A stretch of 54,760 nt of DNA from Acidobacteriota bacterium (GTDB lineage Bacteria > Chlamydiota > Chlamydiia > Chlamydiales > Rhabdochlamydiaceae). The notes under the pieces are model-generated. The model was given only the letters and a program-made list of their open reading frames with translations. It did not search any database and was not told the origin of the DNA. Positions 8,498 to 16,014 of this stretch are shown here, piece by piece (position 1 is the stretch's first letter; each line of letters starts with the position of its first letter). Position numbers and translations under genes: made by a program. The DNA lies in contig CAJCHM010000006.1 of the NCBI GenBank assembly GCA_903970255.1, positions 1 through 54,760 on the forward strand, written 5' to 3'.

Positions 8498-8661
8498 GAG
8501 GGAATTGCAAAACTGGCTTCGCGGCCCAAATGTGATGCTTTTGAGGTCGATGGAGTTTTTCGCGGGACCACATAACCTATTGGGCCTTAGGGGTCCCGCG
8601 AAAAACCCCCTCGACGTCAAAAGCGCGGATTTGGGCACGAATGGAGTTTTGCAATTCCCTC
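8498..8661. repeat. 164-bp palindrome between bamA and skp
   Basis: Perfect 17-base ends (8498-8514 and 8645-8661, GAGGGAATTGCAAAACT and complement), then imperfect inner arms around 8519-8570 and 8589-8637 about a short loop. Pieces of the same element occur at 19711-19775 (one arm) and 51284-51309 (26 bases identical to 8498-8523, inverted). It sits between cotranscribed genes, so it may shape RNA stability or reduce expression of the downstream pair. Confidence 0.92.
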
Positions 8662-8715
8662 TAATGACCCATCCTCAAACAAACTTTCTCTTAAATCAAC
8701 AAGGAGCAAAATAAC

Positions 8716-9300
8716 ATGAAAAATCGCTTTATCCCTATCTTACTTGCTGCAATTGGCCTGTCGACTGCAGCTTTTAGCGCTGAACCTACACCCAATGTAG
8801 GCATTGTCAACTTCGGAACCTGTGTGAGTGATTCTAAACTTGGCAAACAAGAACAGGCCTCTTTTGAATCCCTCAAAAAACAAATGGCTACTTTGCTAGA
8901 GGACACAGAAAAACAACTGGGCGATCTTACAGCAAAATTTAATGATCCCGAATACCTCGATGGACTCTCCCCTGAAGCAGAAGATGAACTCAAAAATAAA
9001 TTTCGCAACTTAAATGAAGAACTGGGACGTTATCAGAACCAATACTATCAAGTGATGAATCAAGCGAACATGCGGATCATTCAGACGATCTCAACAGGGA
9101 TCAACTCTGCTTCTGAAAAAGTGGCCAAAGATAAAAAGCTCAATATGGTTGTCAATAAAGACGCCTGCTTTTTCTATGCCCCAACTTTAGATGTGACTAA
9201 CCTGATCATCGCAGAGATGGATAAAAATTTTGCCGTAGATTCCAAAAAAGACGCGGTGCAGTCTACAACTGCGGAACAAAAAATAGAAAACACAAAGTAA
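8716..9300 (+). CDS. skp: Periplasmic chaperone Skp/OmpH
   Basis: Holds unfolded outer-membrane proteins for delivery to BamA. 194 residues: signal peptide (KNRFIPILLAAIGLSTAAFSA), an OmpH-type beta strand (NVGIVNFGTCVSDS), then a long charged helical region consistent with the Skp tentacles, and the VVNKDACFFYAPTLDVT end of the body domain. ATG 8716 follows AAGGAG. The C-terminal 20 residues are low-complexity and extend slightly past the usual family end. Confidence 0.9.
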   Translation: MKNRFIPILLAAIGLSTAAFSAEPTPNVGIVNFGTCVSDSKLGKQEQASFESLKKQMATLLEDTEKQLGDLTAKFNDPEYLDGLSPEAEDELKNKFRNLNEELGRYQNQYYQVMNQANMRIIQTISTGINSASEKVAKDKKLNMVVNKDACFFYAPTLDVTNLIIAEMDKNFAVDSKKDAVQSTTAEQKIENTK

Positions 9301-9303
9301 TGT

Positions 9304-10368
9304 ATGGAAACTAAGAAATTCACGCTTGCAAAGCTAGCGGAACTCACACAATCCACTTTAATTGGCCCTCCTGATTTTTGTATCACAGGCGTTGATGCTC
9401 TGGATTCTGCTGGCCCAGAAGATGCGTCTTTCTTAGCAAACCCACGTTACCGCGCGCTTCTAAAAGAGACCAAAGCCGGGGTCGTCTGTATCGATAGACA
9501 AACACCTCCAGAGGAGAATAAAAACTATCTCATCTCAGATGACCCTTCCCGCATCTTCCAAATCATCGTTGAAACTCTACTCATCACAAATAATAACACC
9601 TCCGGCTTCACAGGGATCCACCCCACTGCGGTCATTCATCCCACGGCCAAAATTGGCCAGGGCGTCTCCATCGGCCCCCACGTTGTGATCGATAAGGGAG
9701 CTATCATCGGCGATCATACCAAGCTGACCTGCCTTATCTGCATTGGATCAGGTGTTGTGATAGGCACCCACTGCCATATCCACCCCCATGTCACTATCCG
9801 GGAAAAATGCACCATCGGCAATCGGGTCATCTTGCAGCCCGGCGTCGTGATCGGCTCCTGTGGTTTTGGCTTCACTACCGATGCCAAAGGGAAACACACC
9901 AAACTGGATCAGCTCGGCACTGTCGTCATCGAGGATGATGTTGAAATCGGCGCCAATACCACCATCGATAGAGCCCGTTTCAAAACCACATCCATTGGCA
10001 AAGGCTCAAAAATCGATAACCTCGTCCAGATCGGCCATAACGTACATATCGGCCATGACAATATCATCGTCTCCCAAACAGGGATTGCAGGCTCTGTCCA
10101 AACAGGTAAAAATGTGATCTTTGGGGGTCAAGCGGGCGTCGTAGGCCATATCGAAATCACAGATAACGTGATGATTGCAACCCGCGGCGGCGTCAGTAAA
10201 TCGATTACTCAACATGGTAAATACGCCGGCAGCCCAGTGATGAACCTATCCGACTACAACAGACAGCAGGTTCACCTGCGCAAAATTACCGCTTACGTCA
10301 AACAAATCGAGGACCTGGAAAGGCGCCTCAAAGAGCTTGAAGAAAGGTTATCGACCCTACAAAAGTAG
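9304..10368 (+). CDS. lpxD: UDP-3-O-acylglucosamine N-acyltransferase
   Basis: Third step of lipid A synthesis, adding an acyl chain from ACP. 354 residues: N-terminal uridine-binding domain, then a left-handed beta helix made of hexapeptide repeats (IHPTAVIHPTAKIGQG onward), catalytic His in the HNVHIGHD segment, GGQAGVVGHI, and a C-terminal coiled coil. ATG 9304 lies three bases after the skp stop, so it is cotranscribed with it. Bases 10045-10077 are duplicated exactly at 13411-13443. Confidence 0.96.
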   Translation: METKKFTLAKLAELTQSTLIGPPDFCITGVDALDSAGPEDASFLANPRYRALLKETKAGVVCIDRQTPPEENKNYLISDDPSRIFQIIVETLLITNNNTSGFTGIHPTAVIHPTAKIGQGVSIGPHVVIDKGAIIGDHTKLTCLICIGSGVVIGTHCHIHPHVTIREKCTIGNRVILQPGVVIGSCGFGFTTDAKGKHTKLDQLGTVVIEDDVEIGANTTIDRARFKTTSIGKGSKIDNLVQIGHNVHIGHDNIIVSQTGIAGSVQTGKNVIFGGQAGVVGHIEITDNVMIATRGGVSKSITQHGKYAGSPVMNLSDYNRQQVHLRKITAYVKQIEDLERRLKELEERLSTLQK

Positions 10369-10471
10369 CAGGCAGTAGTATCCTTTATTTGAATCTCAAT
10401 TGTTAACCCTCTTTATCTATCCCATGTAAAAAAATCCATACTCAATTCGCAAGTTATTAGTAACATCACTT

Positions 10472-11094
10472 ATGAATAACATTGATAAAAATAAATTTAA
10501 TTCAGAGGATTGGCTAGAATTTGATGCCTTTTTAGACAAAATAGATTCCTTTAGAAAGATGATTTTGTGTGAAGAAGATGAAGACGAAGATTTTTTCCCA
10601 CACGCGAGTCATTTATAAAAGATGCTCAAAATAAAAAATATTCATATGACCCAGAATTATATGCTTTTATAGTGGACCCAACCAAATTATCTGGTAATGA
10701 CAAATTTTACAAACCTACAGCCTATGATCCTACGATCAACACCTATGAAACTCGAAACTTTACCATGGCAGATTACCTTGAATATAAACAGAAAGAAGGA
10801 AAAGAAAAATTGAAAACTGTTGATGACTACATAGCTAGCTCTATATTTAATCAATATGAATCTATTTGCGTTAAAAAAGAATTAATTGAACTAGAAAATG
10901 AAATAAAAAACCTTGAAAGCTTTATTGAAATTGAAAAATTAAATACAAATCTGAATAATTTAAAACAACAAGAAGAAGAATTAATACCATTAGAAGAAAT
11001 AAATGAAAAAATAGAAGATTTAAAACAGCATGAGAGCTTAAGCCAGCTCTTGCAAAAACTCAGAGAGAATTGCCTCTACTTTTTTTGTCTTTGA
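10472..11094 (+). pseudogene. Unknown coiled-coil protein split by a frameshift in a T run
   Basis: ATG 10472 opens a 48-codon frame that ends at TAA 10616. The -1 frame is open from before that point and runs to 11094, with no good start of its own (only a GTG at 10672 far inside). Joining them at the T6C run 10591-10597 gives one protein of about 207 residues: an acidic N-terminus (EEDEDEDFFP), a middle PTAYDPTINTYETRNFTM, and a C-terminal Glu/Lys-rich coiled coil. The join is T TTT TTC in the zero frame, a canonical -1 slippery heptamer, so it could be programmed, transcriptional slippage, a mutation, or an assembly error. No family recognised. Its last 19 bases overlap the end of the converging LRR gene. 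Nothing else was seen in 10369-10471. Confidence 0.65.
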
Positions 11095-12842
11095 TATAAA
11101 AGCTCTCCCAATGCAGAGACAAAAAGATACATGTCTTCAAAGAAGCTCTCTTCTTCCAAGTTAAGATTCCCATTGTTTTTTTCCAAAGCTCGTTCCCGAA
11201 TCTTAAAATAAAGTTTTTCTAGGTCAGATTTCTCTAGCGCGCTGACAAGCTCTCTAAGTGACTTTACGTCTGTAAATTGATTATTTAAAATTGCATCGGA
11301 ATTTTTTCTAATCCACTGACACAAAGAGTCTAATGAAGAGATATACGTTTTATTTCTAAAAAAGATAAAGTTTTCAATGCCTGGATTGTTCTTAAATTTA
11401 TCTAAAACACACATTGGAATTAGCAGTAGTATGTTACCCTCAATGGTAATGTTTGGTATTCCGTCTATGTTTTTACCAATTTCAGCAAACATCACTGGCA
11501 GCTTTGTAAGCTGGTTGTCCGAAAGGTAAAGCTGAGTTAACGCAACGAGCTTTCCCATTGTATCCGGCAGCTCGGTGAGCTTGTTGCGAGCAAGGCCAAG
11601 CGCAGTTAGCGCAACGAGGTTTCCTATTGCATCTGGCAGCTTTGCAAGCTGGTTGCCCGAAAGGTAAACCTCAGTTAACGCAACGAGGTTTCCTATTGCA
11701 TCTGGCAGCTCAGTGAGCTGGTTGTTGGAAAGGTAAAGCATAGTTAACGCAACGAGGTTTCCTATTGTATGCGGCAGCTTGGTGAGCTGGTTGTTCGCAA
11801 GGCCAAGCTCGGTTAGCGCAACGAGGTTTCCTATTGCATCTGGCAGCTCGGTGAGCTGGTTGTCTGAAAGGTCAAGCATGGTTAGCGCAACGAGGTTACC
11901 TATTGTATCCGGCAGCTTTGTGAGACGGTTGCCCTCAAGGTCAAGCACAGTTAACGCAACGAGGTTTCCTATTGTACCCGGCAGCTCGGTGAGCTGGTTG
12001 TTCGAAAGGCCAAGCCAAATTAGCGCAACGAGCTTTCTTATTGTATCCGGCAGCTCGGTGAGCTGGTTGCCATCAAGGTAAAGACTAGTTAACGCAATGA
12101 GGTTACCTATTGTATCCGGCAGCTTTGTGAGACGGTTGTCCGAAAGGTCAACGGAAGTTAGCGCAACGAGCTTTGTTATTGTATCCGGCAGCTCGGTGAG
12201 CTGGTTGTTCGAAAGGTCAAGCCAAGTTAGCGCAGCGAGCTCTCCTATTGTATCCGGCAGCTCGGTGAGCTGGTTGTACGAAAGGTCAAGCTCGGTTAAT
12301 GTTTGGCTGAAATAAATAATTTCCGAGGGAAGGTTTGTTAAGCTAAGATGAGATAAATCAAGCTGTCGAATCTGAGCTAGACTATTTTGATTCTCTTCAT
12401 TCTGCATCCAAAGTCGGATTCCTTGTGCATCAACAGGGAGATTCTGAACAGCCAACTTAGGAGTAATCCTAGACCAACACTGAAGGAGGTTATAATCTTG
12501 ATCGGCTTGCCAAGCCGCAAACATGGCCTCGCCAACATTAGAGAAATCCAATTCTTTAATAGGTTGACTATTTTGAGGTCTATGCAAGCTGCGAAAAAAT
12601 GCACCGATAAGCTTGCGCCCATCTTCTGTTTGAGATTTTTCTTCAATTTTCTCCAGCTTCTTTTTGAAATCAGGATGAAGATTCTCATTCTCTTTGAGCG
12701 GATTCCATTGTAGGTATTTCAAGGCATAAGGAATGTTTAGAAAGAAATCTTTGCAAACGGGGGCAGCATCATATGGGCAATGCAGAAGGATTTTCCATAA
12801 TATTTCTCGTGGAAGTTTATTAAAATAATTATTACCTATCAT
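11076..12842 (-). CDS. F-box and leucine-rich-repeat protein, candidate effector
   Basis: 588 residues. N-terminal F-box-like segment (KLPREILWKILLHCPYDAAPVCKDFF, residues about 8-35), a helical linker, then 12-13 LRRs of 23 residues (LxxLxLSxNQLTELPDTIGNLVA) over about residues 178-465, and a C-terminal helical domain ending LGELLYQRQKK. F-box proteins recruit targets to eukaryotic SCF ubiquitin ligases, so in an intracellular bacterium this suggests a secreted effector; no secretion signal is visible by eye. The C-terminal domain also occurs in the remnants at 1575-1994 and 13079-13126. Start ATG 12842 has only a weak ribosome site. Confidence 0.85.
   Translation of the reverse strand: MIGNNYFNKLPREILWKILLHCPYDAAPVCKDFFLNIPYALKYLQWNPLKENENLHPDFKKKLEKIEEKSQTEDGRKLIGAFFRSLHRPQNSQPIKELDFSNVGEAMFAAWQADQDYNLLQCWSRITPKLAVQNLPVDAQGIRLWMQNEENQNSLAQIRQLDLSHLSLTNLPSEIIYFSQTLTELDLSYNQLTELPDTIGELAALTWLDLSNNQLTELPDTITKLVALTSVDLSDNRLTKLPDTIGNLIALTSLYLDGNQLTELPDTIRKLVALIWLGLSNNQLTELPGTIGNLVALTVLDLEGNRLTKLPDTIGNLVALTMLDLSDNQLTELPDAIGNLVALTELGLANNQLTKLPHTIGNLVALTMLYLSNNQLTELPDAIGNLVALTEVYLSGNQLAKLPDAIGNLVALTALGLARNKLTELPDTMGKLVALTQLYLSDNQLTKLPVMFAEIGKNIDGIPNITIEGNILLLIPMCVLDKFKNNPGIENFIFFRNKTYISSLDSLCQWIRKNSDAILNNQFTDVKSLRELVSALEKSDLEKLYFKIRERALEKNNGNLNLEEESFFEDMYLFVSALGELLYQRQKK
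11500..12300. repeat. Tandem 69-bp LRR-coding repeats
   Basis: About twelve near-identical 69-base units (plus-strand text CAGCTCGGTGAGCTGGTTG... with small changes) encode the LRRs of the gene above. The low divergence between units suggests recent unit duplication or gene conversion, so the copy number may vary between strains. Confidence 0.9.
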
Positions 12843-13063
12843 CTTTTAACCTAATTTGGTTCATTAAACAATCTGGCACAACGACTGCCGTTAAATACTT
12901 TCATGTTAATCTATTTGATAATAATATCAAAAATATTGATTTAATTACACGCATAAAATTATTTAATTCTAAGCAATTCGAAAATTTGATATAAACTGTA
13001 ATTTTACGCAGGTAAACCTGCTGCCTGTGTAATGGGATAGGTTTATCAACTGCCAAAAGGCAG

Positions 13064-13149
13064 ATAGTAAATAGTTACCTACTTTTTTTGTCTTTCATAC
13101 AAAAGTTCTCCCAATACAGAGACAAAAAAAGTAGGTAACTATTTACTAT
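13064..13149. repeat. Palindrome with 30-base perfect arms around an LRR-gene tail
   Basis: 13064-13093 and 13120-13149 are exact reverse complements (30 bases) with a 26-base loop. The middle reads, on the minus strand, as the end of the LRR-protein C-terminal domain. In the intact gene the sequence TTTTTGTCT (11082-11090) and AGACAAAAA (11117-11125) already form a natural short inverted repeat at the same place. Here the pairing has been extended to 30 bases. Confidence 0.95.
13079..13126 (-). pseudogene. 15-codon remnant of an LRR-protein C-terminus
   Basis: Minus-strand reading gives FVSVLGELLYERQKK and a TAG stop, matching FVSALGELLYQRQKK at the end of the intact neighbour (11076-12842). 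It is a third copy of this tail in the window. The upstream part of the gene is gone and replaced by an inverted copy of the downstream sequence. Confidence 0.85.
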
Positions 13150-13162
13150 TTTGTTTTTTAAG

Positions 13163-13266
13163 ACTGGACTTTAGCCATTGAAGCGGGGCGCTTTTCCCAG
13201 ATAGCATCCCCCTGCCTGCGGGCGCTATCTAGGAAAATCGCCCCGCTCCAATGCCTAAAGTCCAGT
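13163..13266. repeat. Hairpin family 'GGACTTTAGCCATTG', copy 1
   Basis: Arms 13163-13205 and 13224-13266 are nearly perfect complements: ACTGGACTTTAGCCATTG, then GCGGGGCG, then AGATAGC near the centre. Related copies are at 25754-25920, 36697-36770 and (minimal) 26181-26208. Confidence 0.93.
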
Positions 13267-13410
13267 AAGAAGGAGATCGCGCAGGAAAGGAGTATCTCCT
13301 AAGTTATTTTTCGTTAACATGGCAACTACCATGTGAGCAACTCACGACCTCTTTCTACACTAAAAAATTGCTTTGGATTGCGGTATAATTCTTTCTTTGC
13401 CAACCTACTC

Positions 13411-13443
13411 CATATCGGCCATGACAATATCATCGTCTCCCAA
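13411..13443 (+). repeat. 33-base exact copy of an lpxD fragment
   Basis: Identical to lpxD bases 10045-10077 (the HIGHDNIIVSQ coding region), same orientation, 3.3 kb away, in noncoding DNA. No lpxD similarity was seen on either side. An identical 33-base scrap is far beyond chance and marks a copy-and-insert event. Confidence 0.95.
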
Positions 13444-13610
13444 CCGGCCTTAAGCAATATTTTTTTAATTTTTAATTCTAATTAAAAAAAGCCTTTTATT
13501 ACAAATAAATTAAAAAATAATTTATTATAAAATAACATAATTGACATAAATATAAATTATCAATATACTAATGAATACAAACAAAAACATAATTAACAAA
13601 GAAGGAAACT

Positions 13611-14921
13611 ATGAATCCATTAAAATTACTTCCAAAATGTTTATTGCAAGAAATTCTTATATATACAGACCCCAAAACTGTTTGCAATTTTGGTCAAACA
13701 TGTAAAGAAAATAACAAAATTTCAAAGAGCAATAGAATATGGAATTATTTTTTTAAAAATGATATTGGTATTCAGATTAACAGATTCTTTAATATCGAAG
13801 AGGGAAAAGCAATTACTTTTTTTAAAAATTTAAATTCAAAATATGTAAATTGCAAAGAACTTCCCATTCAGTTCTTTGCTACTAGCGAGTACTCAACGCT
13901 TCCATTTGGTGACTGTCCTCAACCATGTATTGTTAGCATTGAAGAAAAAACCATTAAAATTTTCATGATTTTTAGGAACGGGAGTACTAAATTTACAACA
14001 CTTAATGAGTTTGAACTGACAGCTAAATCTAATAATAAAGAATTTACTTTTTGTATAAAAAAAATACCAACATCGATTGCATCGGTTGAAGGGTCAAAAA
14101 CAGAAACCATTATAAAATGCATGCATACATTTAACAATTTTTTATTTTTTTTATCAACCGGTAAAAATTCATCATCTGATAAAAAAATAACAATTGTTAA
14201 TACTAATGACAATAAAATTCATGATATAATTGATATTTCTAACAAAGATAATATTAATGAATATGATTATTTGGGACATGGATCAATCGATGTAAGCAAA
14301 TATTTTATCGCATTTACTAAATCTAATTTCATGGTCAATATATATAAAATCAACAAAGAAAAAAAATACGATTATTATAAATCTATTAATTTTCAAGAAG
14401 GAATGGTCTTTGACATTAAAATTGAAAACAATTTTCTTCTAGCAAGCAGATATACAACATGCTTAGGATGGAACATCAATTCGAAGCCAAGCGATAATAC
14501 CCTGACCCTTCAAGACCATACAATTCATTTTTCTGTGCCTCAACATCAAATCAAAAATTTTTCCAGTTGCAACAATCATTGGATTACTTTATCAGATCGC
14601 GTTGTCTGTAAATTTGATAAAAATAAGATCTATGAAGAAAATCTAGATTCTACACCATCTACAACTATCTTCCAGGTTGAAAAGGAGTCAGTAGATCGAC
14701 TTGACTACATAGAAGTCGTTGAAGAACCTGAAATGGTCTTTATTGGGACACAGGATGGACGCGTGATTGGCTACGACAATCGAAAGAACATATGCTTTCT
14801 AAATCAAAAAGTAAGCAATTTTGGAATTAAATATATGAAATTCATAGGAGTGGGATTATTTCTGCGGTTTACCGATTCTAAACTTGCAGTATTAAAATTT
14901 TGCGAGGAATCTACCAAGTAG
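13611..14921 (+). CDS. F-box protein with predicted beta-propeller-like body
   Basis: 436 residues. N-terminal F-box (LPKCLLQEILIYTDPKTVCNFGQ, Trp at IWNYFF) at about residues 6-50, the typical F-box spacing. The rest is rich in beta-strand patterns with GH and WN repeats (LGHGSIDVSKYFIAFTKSN, GTQDGRVIGYDN) that suggest divergent WD40-like blades, as in Fbw proteins. This would fit a substrate-recruiting subunit for host SCF ligase. Markedly more AT-rich than the neighbouring housekeeping genes, suggesting foreign origin. ATG 13611 follows AAGGAA at good spacing. The propeller call is inference. Confidence 0.7.
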   Translation: MNPLKLLPKCLLQEILIYTDPKTVCNFGQTCKENNKISKSNRIWNYFFKNDIGIQINRFFNIEEGKAITFFKNLNSKYVNCKELPIQFFATSEYSTLPFGDCPQPCIVSIEEKTIKIFMIFRNGSTKFTTLNEFELTAKSNNKEFTFCIKKIPTSIASVEGSKTETIIKCMHTFNNFLFFLSTGKNSSSDKKITIVNTNDNKIHDIIDISNKDNINEYDYLGHGSIDVSKYFIAFTKSNFMVNIYKINKEKKYDYYKSINFQEGMVFDIKIENNFLLASRYTTCLGWNINSKPSDNTLTLQDHTIHFSVPQHQIKNFSSCNNHWITLSDRVVCKFDKNKIYEENLDSTPSTTIFQVEKESVDRLDYIEVVEEPEMVFIGTQDGRVIGYDNRKNICFLNQKVSNFGIKYMKFIGVGLFLRFTDSKLAVLKFCEESTK

Positions 14922-14930
14922 CAAAGCATC

Positions 14931-15014
14931 GAGTATACTCAAAGTTGTTTGGGTATACTCCGATCGGCCATAAACTTGGAATTTGGGCCAACTTTTGAAT
15001 CATTTTGGGTATAC
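14931..15014. repeat. Hairpin with GTATAC ends and a CCGATCGGCCA core
   Basis: GTATACTCAAAGTTG near 14933 faces CAACTTTTGA...GTATAC ending at 15014. The stretch TTTGGGTATACTCCGATCGGCCA (in pieces, 14948-14970) is closely matched at 51249-51273, and the following bases resemble 2029-2055. It lies between the F-box gene and the CorA-type gene. Confidence 0.65.
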
Positions 15015-15069
15015 ATAAATGCGCCTATCTGCAATAGCCTAGAATAAGGGTTAAGGGATAGGCGAAGAG

Positions 15070-15996
15070 ATGATTGAGTACTACTTCAAGACAGTCGAAG
15101 AGGAGAACTTCCTTTCGATTCCAGCCCCTAAAGAGGGGTGTTGGATCCATGTCGATGAGGCAAGCGGCACTGATTTAGATGAGATATGCTCTCTGACAGG
15201 TCTTGACATTGCCGATGTGCAAGATAGCCTGGATCGGTATGAGATCCCACGGATTGAAAAAATCGGCTCCAACACGCTGATCTTTACCCGCCACCCTGTC
15301 GAGCATGATGTTGCAGTCGGTTTATATACCTCGACATTCACCATGATCTTAACCTCGCAGTACTTCATCACAATATCCCCCCAGAAAAATCACTTGATTC
15401 GCTCTTTTGCCGCAAAAAAAGGGGAATGCTCTACACAAGAGCGCTCAAAATTGATGATCCATCTACTTTTGCGGATCACACAAGATTTTACTTTGCATAT
15501 CCGGAAAGTCAGACACAATGTGATGAATCAAGAAAAGGAGATGGCTAATGTGGAGAGCGATGATATCGCCACGCTGACGCAGAATGAAGAGGTTTTGAAC
15601 CAATATCTGTCCGCCTTAGAGCCGACAAGAGCTGTGTTAGAGGGGATTACATCGGGCAGATACACCAATCTCTACAAAGAGGATCAACAACAATTGGATG
15701 ACTTGCTCAATGCCGTCAAGCAATCAGAGACCCTTTGCTTGATTGCGGTCAAAGCGATCCGATCGCTGCGCGATTCTTATAATATCCTCTTCACAAATAA
15801 TCTGCACAAAACGATTAAATTATTGACTTCACTGACAATCATCGTCAATATCCCAACAATGATTGCCAGCATTTATGGGATGAATATTGAACTGCCTTTG
15901 ATGAAGAACACTTATGCCTTTGTATTCATTCTTTCGATGATCGTTGCCCTGTCTATACTTGCTCTGATCGTCTTTAGACGAAAAAGATGGTTATAG
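15070..15996 (+). CDS. corA: CorA-family magnesium/divalent metal transporter
   Basis: 308 residues: long cytoplasmic N-terminal domain with helical stretches, then two C-terminal membrane segments (about residues 248-268 and 280-302) separated by the diagnostic YGMN motif at 269-272, and a positively charged tail (RRKRW). This fits the CorA pentameric channel that imports Mg2+, though Co2+/Ni2+ or Zn2+ transport cannot be excluded. Convergent with pdhC. Full length. Confidence 0.9.
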   Translation: MIEYYFKTVEEENFLSIPAPKEGCWIHVDEASGTDLDEICSLTGLDIADVQDSLDRYEIPRIEKIGSNTLIFTRHPVEHDVAVGLYTSTFTMILTSQYFITISPQKNHLIRSFAAKKGECSTQERSKLMIHLLLRITQDFTLHIRKVRHNVMNQEKEMANVESDDIATLTQNEEVLNQYLSALEPTRAVLEGITSGRYTNLYKEDQQQLDDLLNAVKQSETLCLIAVKAIRSLRDSYNILFTNNLHKTIKLLTSLTIIVNIPTMIASIYGMNIELPLMKNTYAFVFILSMIVALSILALIVFRRKRWL

Positions 15997-16014
15997 AGGC
16001 AATTGGAATTGCCT
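15997..16014. terminator. Bidirectional hairpin between corA and pdhC
   Basis: AGGCAATT-GG-AATTGCCT is a perfect 8-base stem exactly filling the 18 bases between the corA stop (15994-15996) and the pdhC stop (16015-16017). It lacks a long T run, so it may work as a weak terminator or a 3' end stabiliser for both transcripts. Confidence 0.6.

Larger units (their letters stand above)
12843..13610. other. 768-bp noncoding stretch filled with repeats and scraps
   Basis: No intact gene. It holds the palindrome with an LRR-gene tail (13064-13149), a member of the GGACTTTAGCCATTG hairpin family (13163-13266) and an exact lpxD fragment (13411-13443). The remainder is AT-rich, especially 13450-13600. 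A TATAAT at about 13384 lacks a convincing -35 partner. The F-box gene at 13611 has AAGGAA before its ATG. Confidence 0.8.

Noticed and set aside
11779-12315. Plus-strand open frames across the LRR array
   Set aside because: They are antisense shadows of the 69-bp LRR repeats, with repeated low-information peptides.
13378-13390. TATAAT near 13384 as a promoter for the F-box/propeller gene
   Set aside because: No -35 box at suitable spacing, and it lies about 225 bases upstream across an inserted gene scrap.
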